DNA from: Leptodontidium sp. MPI-SDFR-AT-0119
Lineage: Eukaryota; Ascomycota; Leotiomycetes; Helotiales; Leptodontidiaceae
Direction: 5' to 3'
Length of the DNA stretch: 64,000 bases
Assembly: GCA_020726505.1 (NCBI GenBank)
Contig: JAHLEZ010000002.1
Coordinates: 3,472,001-3,536,000, forward strand
The notes below the pieces were generated by a model. It saw nothing but the letters and a program-made list of their open reading frames with translations. It made no database searches and had not been told where the DNA came from. The position numbers were made by a program, and so were the translations under genes. This document shows, in pieces, positions 33,986-45,321 of the stretch (positions within the stretch are counted from its first letter, which is position 1; every line of letters begins with the position of its first letter).

Positions 33986-35359
33986 ACCCATTCCCGGAAA
34001 CTGCTGCATCTACTCTTGTCCAGCCATCTGCCCTCCAGCAACGCTACCAAAGCCTTGTCGCGTCACATTCATGGCCTGCACAAGCCGTGGATCTATGGCC
34101 ATAGAGCCGTTACCCACTCCGAGATCTTGAACCCTTCCAAGCTGCAACTCCAGCTCCAGGGCTTGTTTTGCGAGGCCTTTCGTCTTCAGAAGTCAGCGTA
34201 GCTTGTATGACAGCAAACATTTCATCGTCAGTGAACATTGCCTGGCTCTGAGACTGGTGATTTTGCCCGAATCTGCCGGGTATATGACCTGAGACCTGAC
34301 TAGTCATTTGTGAAGATTATCCACTCATCTGGAGCTGAAAGGATTTTGATGCTTGAGGGAGCTGGCCAGCGCGGCGAGCGGCGAGCGGCGAGAATGGCGA
34401 GGAAGTTGGGAGTATGACGACCCTGAGCAGGATAGTGGGGAAAAGTGACGAGCTGAGTTAGAAAGGGGGACGATTCATACGTCCAAGAGGTAAACTTTGG
34501 TTTGGTGGCCACATGTCAGGTGCAACCACTCGATTTATTTGTTGGGCGACAAGGCGCGAGATGTGGCACGTGAACTTAGCGCGAGCTTGGCCTTTCGTGA
34601 GGAAACTCCGTATGAAATACATCTTGAATGAAAACGCCGGGGTGTCCTATTCTATCTTTGCAGTGTCTCGGCATCCAATCAAATCTCTCTTGAAATTCGA
34701 GTATAAGCAAGGAAATGCAAACGTTTTAGGTTAAATTTATGAGTATGATTTGTAATGTGTTCAAAAGCAAGCGCTGATTATTTGCTTCTCAAAACAAAAT
34801 AACTTACTGTACTTGAATGTATTCATTCCTAGTATTGCTACTTGTTATGACTCGACCGAGTATTGAATTAGGTATTTATTTTGTTCTTGATCTCGGAATT
34901 CAAGCTATCAAGCACAAACTGCATATCAAACAAAAGTGCTACCGCCTCTTCTCACCCAGCACAATTCTCACACCGTCCAATCCACCGAGTTCCAACATAG
35001 TGGACCCTGCTACTTTATCTACAGACTCTGCCAGCCATATTTTTTTTGCCTCTTATCCTCTTCTTTGACAAAACATCGTTCGCAATATCTCTCCCGCCTA
35101 AACTACTTCCTACAACCACACTTTTTAAGTTCCTGTAGTCAAAACTCGACAGTTTCTGCCAACCTCCATTTATGAAATCTTCAAATACCTATGTTGGTAA
35201 GCCTTCGAATGGTACGGAATTCATTGCCCCCTCTCACTACTGACATAATCTCTTATTCAAGTCTCCTCCCCGCATTTTTATTCATATGTACGTCTTTCAA
35301 AGCCAGCAAATGAGCCTATGTACACAAAGGCGCCAAGATCTCAGCGCTGCTCGAACGGC
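33986..35359. other. Intergenic, gene-poor
   Basis: No well-supported gene. A possible small two-exon minus-strand frame lies at 34010-34307 (see findings). A GC-rich short tandem GGCGAGC is at about 34374-34390. The stretch at 34730-35180 is AT-rich and shows nothing. Confidence 0.4.
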
Positions 35360-35857
35360 TTAGAAAGATATGCTAGCAAGCCTCAGCAACGAACCGGAGT
35401 AGAGATTGGGCAAACTCACATCCGATAGCTCGCCCGGTGTTGCAGAATCAGTAGCTTCCACAAATGGACCGCCTCGGCAGACTAGCACTCTGGTGTTCCA
35501 CAGTCTGGAGCCACATTCTGAGCAAAAAGCGCGATGAACACTTCTGTGTGACTCCGGTGACTTGTCGATGTAAGTCTTGATAGCGTCGGAAGCTGGGAGT
35601 GGGAAAATTGTGAGCTGCTGGGTGATGCTAGTATAAGTAACACATTTGGGGGGGAAGTGGGAACATACAGAGGTATTGTAGCAATTGTTTGCTTGAAACA
35701 ACGACCCGGATGTCTTCTTGCAACTGACGCAGTTGCAGAGAATTCTTATCAGCGGAGAGCCAGAAAGAGAGAATTTTACAGCTCCGCAGAGACAAGAGCC
35801 TTGGATTTGGTTTCTAGCTTCTTCCGCTGGTACTGGATCGGGCATTTTTGAGACCAT
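35360..35857 (-). CDS. GFA/CENP-V domain zinc protein
   Basis: A glutathione-dependent formaldehyde-activating-type (Mss4-like beta-tent) protein. Exon 1 is 35857-35669 and the second begins at 35617; the 51-bp GT-AG intron keeps frame. Zinc ligands are seen in GSCLCGAVKF, LCNCVSCKKTSG and FCSECGSRLWNT, the standard three-part Cys pattern of the family. The uninterrupted second exon gives about 148 residues, ending at 35360. After SRLWNT the sequence no longer matches the expected final strands, and a GTGAGT donor at about 35428 suggests a third small exon ending a little downstream of 35360. The C-terminus is therefore uncertain. Members bind glutathione adducts or are uncharacterised; the exact role is unknown. 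Confidence 0.78.
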   Translation of the reverse strand: MVSKMPDPVPAEEARNQIQGSCLCGAVKFSLSGSPLIRILCNCVSCKKTSGSLFQANNCYNTSVCSHFPPKCVTYTSITQQLTIFPLPASDAIKTYIDKSPESHRSVHRAFCSECGSRLWNTRVLVCRGGPFVEATDSATPGELSDVSLPNLYSGSLLRLASISF

Positions 35858-36771
35858 ATTGATACAGTGAACGATTAGAACAGTTTGAGTATTAGGGAGG
35901 TCTCGAGCAGATATTTTTGTAGGAAGACATCTAAGTCAACCTCTGACTCTTCAATGACTCCCAGAATGTGTTTTGTTTCCTAGGCAGCCTATCTATGAAG
36001 AGACATGTGTAGCGCTGCGCCGCGTGTTTCGATTCTGGAAGCTTCTCACTCCAAGGCTCACCTGCAGGCGAGACCAGTTAGTTCGCTTACAGTTTATGGG
36101 CATTTTACCAAATCAAAGCGATGTCAATGTATAGCTGCCTTAAGGTACCCAGAATAGGATCTCAATGATAATAATCAATTATTACAGAGTGAATATATTG
36201 GGATACGATTGGGCTCTTTCCCAGTTGACTTCTATTTATCCTACGCTGAATTTAGCGAGCGGGTTTGTTTTTGCCCCTGAAAATGCGGGGTACTGTAGAC
36301 TTCGATAAACTCCAGAACAGGCGAAGAGGTTCAGAAACGATCGGGTCGGGCGTAGTCGAACATCGCGACACCTAAATTCAACGAGATTTTGTTTCCGACA
36401 GTTCCATTTCATAACTTTCAATAAAGGAGCCTAACTACTAAAACTAGTTCAGGGCTTCCGAATAAGATAGCTATCAGATATCGTTGTCTACACACTTAAG
36501 GTTGTTGATTTGACTGCATGATTCGTGGAATTTGCTTTGCGCCCAGAACACTACAACCATACTCCGAATACCATTCTAAAATCTGTTTCAAGGCCAGGTA
36601 TTAGGAATTGATACCTCCAATCTACGTTCTTGCTGAAGCACGTCCCTTCGCGTAGTGGCTTCTTCAGGTCTAGTCCTGATGCAATGATCAATCAATGCAA
36701 AGAGACCAGTGGCTACCACAATTCTATTATTTTGTTAGCATGTAACATAATCCGACGACGAAGGTTTTTGC
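35858..36771. other. Intergenic
   Basis: About 900 bp with no supported coding region on either strand. Nothing notable was seen. Confidence 0.4.
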
Positions 36772-39700
36772 TTACTCCGCCAATTCAGTAGTCATTGCCA
36801 CGATACCCTCATCGCTGATCCACATGCAGCAAGGGGGGACCAAATCATTGGTTGAGTCCCCCACACCGGTAGTAATTTTTGGCACTATAAATGCCACAGA
36901 GGAATCTGTCATGTCGGCCCCTATCCTTAGCAGTTCAAAATAGACTTCGATCAGACCACACTCCCTCCTTGCAACTTTTCTCCACGTGTAGTCATAACCC
37001 CAGTACTCAAACTCATATCTTTCAGTGGCCCGACACCCTCGCTGTGTCAGATAGATCACAGCACAGCTTGATAGTTCAAGTTTAATGGTGCCATAAGATG
37101 ACGACCTCGTATTTGTGGACACGAGGCTTGTACTGTCGCCATTGTGATACAAGCCATGATCGGGTTCTTTCTGCTCCATATCGTTGCAACGAATGTTGGT
37201 TTTGGAACTCTCGGATAGGACTGTTCCTCTTCCTGTTCCTGTTCCTGCACCTAGACTTGTGGCAAACAGCTGGGATGCTGTTTTATCAGAGGAGTTAACC
37301 ACACTTGTCGATGCGTATGCCATTTGTGAACGACAGACTTCCCTCTCGAAGTCTCGACAAAATTTACGTAGCGAAAATTGCCGTAATATGAGGTCCTGAA
37401 TCTGGACGTGAAATAATTGAATCATGGTATTCTGACCATACCCATTGGGATGAACCGCAGCCTCAACTCGGATATTCGAACTCCTGTCTACCGAGTTGTC
37501 GTCGTGGAAAACATGAAGCCTCTTGATTGATGGAAAAAGTTCTTCGAATTTAGGTATCGTAAAACTTTCGCACCCCAGCTCAATAGGATCGCTCCTTCTG
37601 GCGGTAGCAAGCTCTGGAGAAGGTGTCTGGCTTGGTTCAGGGCGTACAATCTCCGATGTATAGCCTGACATATCGTGGGAAACAATCGTCTCCACGGAAG
37701 GGGAAGATCGGACCGAGAAAACCGAGAAATTGATACCTCGAATAGAAGAATTGGCATCACGGATATCCTTATGGTCGTCTAAATCGTGGTCTTTCTCAGG
37801 GAACATCACATCATATCCAGAGGCCAAAGATTCAGCAGGGCTTATTGCATCGGGCTGGCGCTCGGTAGAATATTGACGTTGTGGTTGAGTCTCAAACCTG
37901 TCACAAAGCAGGCTTGGCTCATCGCGGCTGCTGCGATTCCTAGAGTCATCAAACTCTTCTAGAAAAACGAGGTCGCCATCGTTGGGCCTGTGGGCCAGCG
38001 CATATTTCTGAGTGTAGATCTTAGCGGAACGGCAATAGTCGTCGTAATCTTCAATGTATTTCTGCGCAATTTCTGGCACGAGTGGATCATCAACGTCCGG
38101 AAGAGCAAGTAGACCGCACAACGCAGTCAAGAGTGCCCCTAATGACCAGACACTCTCGCCCGGCTTCCTGTGGTACCACCCAGAATCGATGGAGAATTCC
38201 CCAGCGCCGTTGGGATTCCATTTTTGACCATAATCAGCACAGATGTTCCCTCGAGGTGAAATGTTAGGGTGGTAGATCTTCGTCTGAAACCTCATCAATG
38301 GTGCCTTCTGTGGATCTTGGGATAATTTGACCGTGACGAAAAAGACTCCGCCTTCGTACGATGTCTCTGGCGGTCCTTCGATACTAGCCAGTACCTTGTC
38401 GAGGCTATCCTCTACGGGAACGGCGCTGATAAATGGCACTTTGCTTAAACGGATGTTACGGAGCTCCACAAACATCCTCTTCGCTGCGTACGAGCCGGAG
38501 TGAGCATTCAATACCAAATTTCCCCTAAAGCCATGCCAAATGTTCTCGTCCTCCCTCTTAATAGTGCCAAGCTTTTCACCATACTTGGCATCTCCAGCTG
38601 CAAAGCTCAAAGAATTCTGCTTTGACTTTTCGAGAAGCTTGCGGACTAGACGTTGATTTTGAGGGACTTCCTCGGATTTGATTCCCGGGTCAGCCGTTTC
38701 CGGTCTTTGAACTGACATCTCGTCGCCAGTGCCTTTAAGCTCAGTAGCTAGCGACACACCACCATCTTGTTCGGCTCGAATGTGTGCGTTTATCAAGGCA
38801 TGTAATGCTCTAGGGGCTCCAGGTCGAAGTATGAGGCCTTGCAAATCGTGATCCTTGGACGTTGCTACTGCGAGACTGGTATCCCACAAGCTCGATCTGA
38901 GGGATTTCGGCGATGCTCCTGGAACGACGACATCGTCGCTTACAAGACTCTCATTGAAGGTCGATCTCCTAGTGAGAGCCGTGACAAAAGTGTTGACAGT
39001 TTCAGGCCCCGTTGGTCCCGAAGCTATTGTCTTTTGTTCAAGGACAGATTCTGCAACGTCCCGTATAAAGCGTCGGCTAGAGGTTTCTAGTTCGCCGTTC
39101 AGAAGGGAACGATGGCTTGAGGAAGCATCTCGGAGCAATTTAAGACTCGGAACATCGGAAATGTTCTCAATCTCTTCCTGCAACCGAGCGTACTGTTCCG
39201 CAAGCAAACCGAGAGACTTAGTTATGCTTTCGAGGCCGTCGACAAACTTCTCGAGTCGATCAATCAGGTCCTCGAACTTTTTTCCGTCGTGCAGTGCCCA
39301 CTGAGTGACCTGCCATCTGGTAGTATCTTTTTGGTGCTTCTTGATTCTACTCTTGAACCGATCGAATGACGATTTGAAGAGCGCAATGCCTCGAGGAGTG
39401 GGCACCTCCGAGCAAGGACAATCATCTGCTTCAAGCCTGTATTTCCTATCAACCTGTCCGGCGTCATCTAAAAGCGTTTTTATATTGTATAGTATTCTTT
39501 CCACACCCTGTTTGATATCTGGTCGGTCGAGGTTCTTATCGTATTGAAGACGCTGCCCGTTCGGATTTGGTATCAGGCCAACGGACTCGCCCCACAGACC
39601 GAACCTAGCTCTCTGCAGGGAGAACTAAAAAAAAATCCAATAATGTCAGTGAGTGTGCCAACGGATTTTGACTTCTAGTTTAGGATATAGAAATGGCCAA

Positions 39701-39922
39701 TTCTCCTTGCGTCGAGCCACTGACAGCCTCGCCACTTCCTGGACGTCGGTCTGTCGTCCGAGATGTCAAAACATCGGAAAAGAGACAACTTACTAACGCA
39801 CAAAGCTGTTCATAGTCATCGCTGAAATGCTTTGCCGAAACCACGATATCGAAACTCTCAATGCAGGCCGAAAATAATCCACTGACCCCGACTACCCCAA
39901 GGACGAGGCCGGCGACCTCCAT
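36772..39922 (-). CDS. HeLo-domain protein fused to a ubiquitin-conjugating E2 (UBC) domain
   Basis: Predicted 993 residues from exons 39922-39794 and 39624-36772 (169-bp GT-AG intron, phase 0). Residues 1 to about 205 are a HeLo (prion-inhibition and propagation, HET-s/LopB) domain: MEVAGLVLGVVGVSGLFSAC, HFSDDYEQLCAL, RARFGLWGESVGL, and the later helices including LEKFVDGLESITKSLGLLAE. HeLo domains act at membranes in fungal cell-death and non-self recognition. Residues about 423-588 form an E2 fold: KRMFVELRNI, IEGPPETSYEGGVFFV, MRFQTKIYHPNISPRGNICA with the HPN motif at 495-497 and the catalytic-position Cys505, then SLGALLTALCGLLALPDVDD and PLVPEIAQKY. The Cys-to-next-helix loop is about 20 residues longer than in ordinary E2s. 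The remaining 400 residues have no known domain. A cell-death or recognition protein with built-in ubiquitin transfer is my inference. Confidence 0.85.
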
Positions 39923-40369
39923 GCAGACTCTCCATCAATCGCAGACAAAATCAGTGCTGAAGAAGTACCACAAAGAGTGATAAGAAATAGAACAGTAAGT
40001 TGTTGTGGCATGCTGTCTGTCGTTTTCCTCCTTTTGAAGGAGAAGAACAAAATCGAGGGAGTGACGAGGCTGTGTTGTCTGCACCTTCCTGCAGCTACAG
40101 TACTGTGATGCGGGGTCACATGCTTCAAGGCTGACTTGCCAGGCTTTCCATGGTCTAAAGCAGTATCTTGTGGCACAAAGACATGAGCCATGAGCCCCTT
40201 AGAGCTCGTAAATTGTGTGCTGAGCACATCTGTGTTCTGCACGTCTCAGCATGCCAATACCTTATTGACAAATTGAGATACGCAGTCCTTTATCTAGCTC
40301 ACCAATTGCAATGCCATCAGTATTTAATATGCACCATAACGCTATGCATCAAATATCGCAGCCATCAGG
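39923..40369. other. Upstream region of the HeLo-E2 gene
   Basis: About 450 bp, presumably the promoter; no other feature was recognised. Confidence 0.4.
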
Positions 40370-40826
40370 TCATACCTTCTCCTCCACGACCTCATCCGTC
40401 GGGCCCTCTCTACCCCTTGTCGCCTCCCTCTCCCCCTCCAGATCCGCCAACTCCTTCTCCTTCTTCTCCTTCAAATAAATGCAAAACTGACTTCCTGCTC
40501 TAATCCTATCACCCTTCCACAAGAACAAGAACGGAATAACACACATCCCCAAGCTCAAGAACCCCAACATACTGCTCGCCCACGGTACTCCTAGTCTTCG
40601 ATACAGAGGCGTCGCCGCGAAAGGCAGAACCGCGCCCGCAAGACTCCTCGCACAACTCGCAGCCGCCATGGCAGACGCAGCGAAGATCTCGTAGGCGTCG
40701 GTCAGGTAGTTCAGAAGTGCCATGAAGATGAGCACGAAGCCGCAGCCGAAGGGCAGACCAGCTAGCATGAGAACCGCCCAGTAAACACCACGTGATGATG
40801 CCCTGACAGAGATCCCCTTTAAGCAA
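40370..40826 (-). pseudogene. C-terminal fragment of an MFS (DHA1-type) transporter
   Basis: An open stretch encodes only the last four or so membrane segments of a drug:H+ antiporter-type carrier: VLIFMALLNYLTDAYEIFAA, SCARSLAGAVLPFAATPLY, RLGVPWASSMLGFLSLGMCV and a charged tail containing CIYLKEKKEKELADLEGE. A complete member has about 500 residues; no trace of the first eight helices exists upstream (40827-42132). The fragment is therefore a 5'-truncated relic, although the surviving frame is not interrupted. It lies between the HeLo-E2 gene and the 735-residue orphan. Confidence 0.75.
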
Positions 40827-42132
40827 GGGACAAAAGGAAGGAGTGAAAATGAGACTTTACGAGAAGACAAAAGAGGATGTATTGTTTAAGCATGATTTCT
40901 TTGTTCCGGGTATGAAGGTCGGGAGTAAAGGGGTGAGGGTTGTGCTTCCGGGGCTGGGAAGGCCGTTTAAGGGGGTTTACAAAGTAAAATTCGTTCAATT
41001 TTTGCAGCAGCCAGGTAAATAACGGACATTACATAGCTCTGTCAAGCCCTTTAGCTCGCCAGGGCGAAATATCAAGCCTAGTACTAGGGACCAGTATAGG
41101 AAGAAGAGAGTTCTGATTCGAGTTCTCGCGAGTGGTGCCTGTGGCAATTATTGTGTCGAGTAAGATTAGTTTATTGAGTTTGGTCTAGTAGATCCAGTTG
41201 GTTCAATTGAAGGTATAGCATTTATTCGACTCTGCAAGATTCTTTCGGGCGACTCTTTTAGAGTGTCCATTAGTAATGAGGACTTCTTTTATGTATGCCC
41301 AGGTTTGAAGAGGCGTTTGGAGTTGATTCTTTGGAGAATAATTTCTGGTGACATTATTTCCCATGGCGATGGACGTGTGTGGAGAGAAGAAGCAAACGGA
41401 CAACGCTGCAGTTTCAAGGAACTGGCAACTTTGGTGGGGCTCCGTTCTGTCATGCCAAGGCCAGCCACCAAACCAGAGATCCGCGCGGAGACTTTAGACG
41501 ACTTCGTTGGGCTTAGCCAAGGGAGAATCGCAGCTGGAGAAGGATATGAACGTAACGGCATTGGCCTTTGAGGACAAGAACTTCATGGATCTCAAGAATA
41601 GGGTGCTACTTAGCCAAGATCCTCCCCATTTTTGGCGGTACTAAAAGTACACATTGGCCCGCAAACATGTCTGGCTCGTTCGTTGTAGAGTTGTCTTCGA
41701 AATAAACGCCGGAGCATGCGCTCTTTCCGGGTACAGATACACACTGCGGTCATTGAAGAAGAACTATTTCACAAAGAAAGGGGGGAAGCCTCGGAAGCGG
41801 GGTCGAAAGCCTGGTGTGAGGGCCGTCGGCGTGTGAACAAGGACTCAAGCCTAGTGGAGAGTTGCGGATGCGTGGGATGTAAAGTAGACCGACCTATTTG
41901 GTACCGAATAGCCACCGCCTCCGTACTCCCATATACCTCCCATATACCTCTAGCAACGCTTCTTCGGTGCCAGTGTCATTACAAAACCCTTGAAATAACT
42001 TATTGCCTCTATATTTTCAATAGTGATTCGAAGCAAGCCTGAATAGATAAGAGATAATGGGTTATATGCCGAAAAGCTATGCAACTATAATTGGTGTGGT
42101 ATGCTTCAGCAAATCCAAAGCTTAGCTTACAA
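40827..42132. other. Intergenic
   Basis: About 1.3 kb between the MFS relic and the orphan gene. Frames up to about 110 codons exist but show no family character, codon regularity or splice structure. Confidence 0.4.
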
Positions 42133-44340
42133 TCAGTCGATGAGAAAATCTAGACCCTCTGATTGCGCTGCAGAAAGACAGCAGCGCAGACATGCATCCT
42201 CAGTCCTAACCATACCCCTCTTCTCCGTACTCATTAGACATGCAATTTGGCCTAGATTGTTCCCATGCGCCCTGAACAGTTTCATCGATGTCCATTGTGC
42301 AGAGCCTGTTTCCGGCTCCAGCCTATTACCCGGGGTTAATTCCTCTATGGACTCACCCTTTACAAGGCTGCCAGTATCGCTTCTGTGCGAACAATTCAAG
42401 GTTCTTCCTCCGTACGAAAGCTTCCAGCTCGCCAGTGCAATCGCATATATTGAGGTATCGACTGATACGGAGTCCCCAATGTTAAGATGCAAGCCAACCT
42501 CCAACACGCGGTCTGCTTCTGTTACGCTCCAGGATCTGTCAACTTTCCGCGTCTTGTCACTTGGCTTCAGTTCGAATGGCTCACTCCTTAGTCTTCTGTA
42601 CCGCGGGTGTCCGACAACCGTGTACCCCTGATTGCCCCCAATTACCATCTTGGGCCGAGATTTGTCGAACAGTATGTGGCCGGGTTCAACGATGATCTTC
42701 TCGCAAACCAGTGGCTCCAAACTCAGATCAAGAAGGAGCCTTCGATAAATCAAAAAGCCATCTGTGGACAGTGTTTCAACACAGTCGAGGTCTTTGGGCA
42801 TATTCCCCTCAAGCCAGTAGTACCAGCTTGCCATAATATCTGTTTGGCCGAGTGTGGAAGGTGTCATGGTTCCTTGGAGTCCTCTTCCTACAAGAGTATT
42901 GTGCGGTTTTCCCCCACTTCGGACACGAACCTGGTGTCGAGAATAATCATTGAACTCCAGGAACGAGATAAGGATGATTTGCGAAGTCAGCACGTGTAGC
43001 AACTTTGTGTAATCATCCCTCGAGCAAGGTCCAGGTATCCTTGAAAGTAGTTGAATCTGCGCCTCCCTGTCCAAGGTTTCAAACTTGGCAATTTTTCCCA
43101 TCACCTGCTTTCCAAACCTGATGTCATCCCATCTCTTTTGATCTCCTAGAAACATTGGGTGCTGGATGCCATTCTCACGCAGAGTTTTGGCTTCGTCGTC
43201 AGAACAATCCCACCACAGAACCAAGGCATCGATGGAGACTTGTGTTTGGACAGGAACCAGGTCGGGATTTTCGTATTCTTGAGGAGCACTGGAAGTACTT
43301 CCATAATCCAAAGACTCGTTGTCATCTTCGCTATAATCTTTAGACTCTCTTTTCATATGTTCCAATGCCCTTATTGCAATACATGTCGCACACGCTGCGA
43401 GCTCCTCGGCCTCTCTCTGGCTTAGGCCTTGTCCTACAGTTGCAGCTTTCCCGATACCTTTGAGCGGAATTCGATTGGCCCGCACACTAGAAACTTCTTC
43501 AACCACCAGCAGATCCTGAATTTCTTCGATTTTACGACCGATTTTGACCTTGGTGTGAATTCGGTCTTCTATCCTCTCCAAACGCACTTGCCACTGCCCA
43601 GCCGACGAGCTTCCATGTATTACTTGTCCATCCACGACAACACAAACTCGAATGCCACCAAATAGCGCAGCCAAAGAATACACCAAGCTCAGGCTACAAT
43701 TCGTCTCCAGCACACAGTGATACTCTGGGAAGCGTGTGACGGTGCAAAGCGCTTGGTAGTAAGCTGCGATCGCCTTTGCCGGCATCTCGAAACTCCATCT
43801 CGGACTAACTAGTCCCCGATGCCATACGACCTGAGTTTCGCCAACAGTCTTCTCTGCATCTTCCATCTGATCACGCCAATCGACGCCGGAAACCTGTGAT
43901 TGGACGGCCTTGAGCAAATTGGTGATTTGAGCACGTCGCGGTTTAACAGGCACAAGGCTCTGGGGAGTCGCATCAATTAAACCTCTAGCAATCTCGTTGA
44001 CGTCATCAAATGCAAGTGAGTCCAAGAGGAAGGATAAGATCATAAGCGTGACCTCGCCGTCTGCTGTCTTCATCATCTCTGTTGTTGTGGTGCTTTTCCC
44101 TGTTGCTATCTCGATTCCTGTCCCTTTGAGCTTCCATCGACCAGTGCTGAGATTCCATCTGTGATTGAACATATCGATGGATGCGTCGGTTGGCTTCAAA
44201 AGGCCGAAGGCTTGAATAGTAGAGACCATTCCAACAGGCTCCGTTTGGTCATCGAACAAAGCTTGGTAAAGTTCCAAGTTCACGTTTTGCAAAAGCTCAA
44301 TGGCTTTGAAGCCGCTGAAGGGAATCTGTACCAAACTCAT
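42133..44340 (-). CDS. Uncharacterised 735-residue fungal protein
   Basis: A single uninterrupted exon starting at the ATG at 44340 (MSLVQIPFSGFKAIELLQNV). I do not recognise a domain. The sequence is mixed alpha/beta with no signal peptide or transmembrane segment. Notable blocks are LNLSTGRWKLKGTGIEIATG-like text near residue 65-80, TNCSLSLVYSLAALFGGIRV near 215, an acidic segment near 340 (ESKDYSEDDNESLDYG), the tryptophan pair in LVLWWDCSDDEAKTL near 375, and a Cys-rich end (EDACLRCCLSAAQSEG). The length and intact frame argue that it is a real gene. It lies two positions upstream of the HeLo-E2 gene on the same strand, with only an MFS relic between, so an association is possible but unproven. 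Confidence 0.75.
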   Translation of the reverse strand: MSLVQIPFSGFKAIELLQNVNLELYQALFDDQTEPVGMVSTIQAFGLLKPTDASIDMFNHRWNLSTGRWKLKGTGIEIATGKSTTTTEMMKTADGEVTLMILSFLLDSLAFDDVNEIARGLIDATPQSLVPVKPRRAQITNLLKAVQSQVSGVDWRDQMEDAEKTVGETQVVWHRGLVSPRWSFEMPAKAIAAYYQALCTVTRFPEYHCVLETNCSLSLVYSLAALFGGIRVCVVVDGQVIHGSSSAGQWQVRLERIEDRIHTKVKIGRKIEEIQDLLVVEEVSSVRANRIPLKGIGKAATVGQGLSQREAEELAACATCIAIRALEHMKRESKDYSEDDNESLDYGSTSSAPQEYENPDLVPVQTQVSIDALVLWWDCSDDEAKTLRENGIQHPMFLGDQKRWDDIRFGKQVMGKIAKFETLDREAQIQLLSRIPGPCSRDDYTKLLHVLTSQIILISFLEFNDYSRHQVRVRSGGKPHNTLVGRGLQGTMTPSTLGQTDIMASWYYWLEGNMPKDLDCVETLSTDGFLIYRRLLLDLSLEPLVCEKIIVEPGHILFDKSRPKMVIGGNQGYTVVGHPRYRRLRSEPFELKPSDKTRKVDRSWSVTEADRVLEVGLHLNIGDSVSVDTSIYAIALASWKLSYGGRTLNCSHRSDTGSLVKGESIEELTPGNRLEPETGSAQWTSMKLFRAHGNNLGQIACLMSTEKRGMVRTEDACLRCCLSAAQSEGLDFLID

Positions 44341-45321
44341 TATGAGCTTTGTGGGTTCGAGAGAATGAGTATTTGTTGGTGTTTGGGCTCAAATTTTCTC
44401 TCAAAGTCTCATCAGGCGCTGTTGCCTTGCTGGAAGCCTCGCTGACTGGCTCGGAGATGGCTTGCATGATGGTGGCTTTTCTGGACAACACGTGAACAAC
44501 TTCGCATCTGCCCATACGGATCATCACCCTCCTTCATATGCTATCAAACTTACTTGTTTCTCCCCAAGAAAGCTTTTTATAGATGAATCTGTGTTTCCGA
44601 GTTTCGCAATGGGCTTTTTTTACCCGCCTCGTCTCATCACAGAGGATTTCCCAACTCCCACCGTCACACCTTGAATTAAGCAGCCTCGCGGGCGTCATCA
44701 ACTCGATTCCTCCTGTCGAAGATCAACTTGCCATGCAGACCACTTCACATTCCTAGTACCGACCAACGATGCGCTCTCGGCATGGCTAACTGGTAATGAT
44801 TCATTGCCTGACGCTGCACATAGCAGATCCTGTCCAACAAATGTACAACCGCTTCAAACTTCCATGCCAAATCAAGTAAATCGAGAAATGTACAGTTTCG
44901 AGTCCATCCACCAACGCTATCACTGCCTTGCTATATATCCTATCAAAGCTCAATCAAACTCTCCTCGACCCCTTTGGGGTGTGGTGTATGACGAGGTGCT
45001 AAGGGTAAGGAATCCTGAGTATAGCCAGCATCATTAGATCCGTTCTGCCTCGGTTGTTGCGGTGTTGGAGTTATTACTGGCAGAATCGGGTGGTGAGATA
45101 ACCATTTGGGCTACTACCTCCGTAGGACATATGATATAGGAACGGGCATGTAAGACAAGCTCTCTGAGACGGCGTATCAACCTGTCTTAGCGGCGTCCCC
45201 TAGCAAAGTAATAGCCTCTCTCTCTAGCAGCCCCTCCCATAGCAGCCCTCCCAAATACTAGCCCCTCCAAATAGCAGCCCGTCTCAAAGCAGCCGCTTCA
45301 AGACAGTAGCCAACCATGGCT
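44341..45321. other. Intergenic, with short AGCAGCCC-type repeats
   Basis: No gene is supported. From about 45225 to 45300 there are repeated units of AGCAGCCC(CTCCCA/AAATA) type beside the broken end of the ferroportin pseudogene. Confidence 0.5.

Noticed and set aside
41263..41836. Plus-strand frames between the MFS relic and the orphan gene
   Set aside because: No family character, no codon regularity and competing frames on the other strand.
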